DNA of 64,000 nt, from NCBI GenBank assembly GCA_030544685.1, contig CP086683.1:1922001-1986000 (forward strand), written 5' to 3'. The position numbers and the translations under genes were made by a program. How positions within the stretch are numbered: position 1 is the stretch's first letter; each line of letters begins with the position of its first letter. This DNA is from Pseudomonas sp. B21_DOA. GTDB taxonomy: Bacteria > Pseudomonadota > Gammaproteobacteria > Pseudomonadales > Pseudomonadaceae. A model generated the notes under the pieces. The model did not search any database and had not been told where the DNA came from. It was given only the letters and a program-made list of their open reading frames with translations. Shown here in pieces: positions 63,992-64,000 of the stretch.

Positions 63992-64000
63992 GGCCGGCCA

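Overview
The window is a high-GC chromosomal segment of a Pseudomonas, most likely of the P. fluorescens group. The evidence is the protein sequences, the abundant REP palindromes (gtgggagcgagcctgctcgc type), and the gene order. From gatB to cysNC the order matches, from memory, the P. aeruginosa PA4484-PA4442 block. It is nearly all core genome: I found no prophage, insertion sequence, CRISPR array, tRNA or rRNA, and no gene-free stretch much over 300 bases.

Layout. (1) 1-8.9 kb: a hexarate (galactarate/glucarate) module: FadR-type regulator, two small unrelated genes on the minus strand, kdgD, a ketoglutaric semialdehyde dehydrogenase, an MFS transporter and garD, followed by an AEC-family permease. 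Together they would import galactarate and convert it to 2-oxoglutarate. (2) 8.9-10.8 kb: carboxymuconolactone decarboxylase-like protein, Na/Ca antiporter and an RlpA-like lipoprotein. (3) 11-14.2 kb: gatCAB on the minus strand. (4) 14.4-27.6 kb: mreBCD, maf, rng, yhdP, nitrilase, tldD, yjgA (minus) and pmbA. (5) 27.8-31.7 kb: a Fur-type iron-starvation operon fagA-fumC-orfX-sodA-ZIP. (6) 31.7-38.8 kb, minus strand: kdsD-kdsC-lptC-lptA-lptB-rpoN-hpf-ptsN-rapZ-ptsO, joining lipopolysaccharide export to sigma-54 and the nitrogen PTS. (7) 39-47 kb: mlaFEDCB, ibaG, murA, hisG, hisD, hisC. (8) 47-50.5 kb: an AT-rich orphan gene and a DUF4198/TonB-receptor pair behind a striking 20-bp inverted repeat. 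(9) 50.5-64 kb: algW, nif3, cysD-cysNC, an acyltransferase, pta, DUF3565 protein, an FKBP isomerase, a glutathione peroxidase, an old-yellow-enzyme homologue, a glycosyltransferase and cysZ.

The most important observation for any user is that about two dozen sites, in 20 otherwise conserved genes, each lack exactly one base, most often in a homopolymer run. Restoring one base per site gives a full-length protein of the expected family length, with coordinates that become divisible by three. I see no site needing a base removed. This looks like consensus error in the assembly rather than biology. It creates a false 968-residue GatA-GatB fusion and apparent pseudogenes among essential genes (mreB, gatA, lptC). 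Coordinates below span the whole repaired genes.
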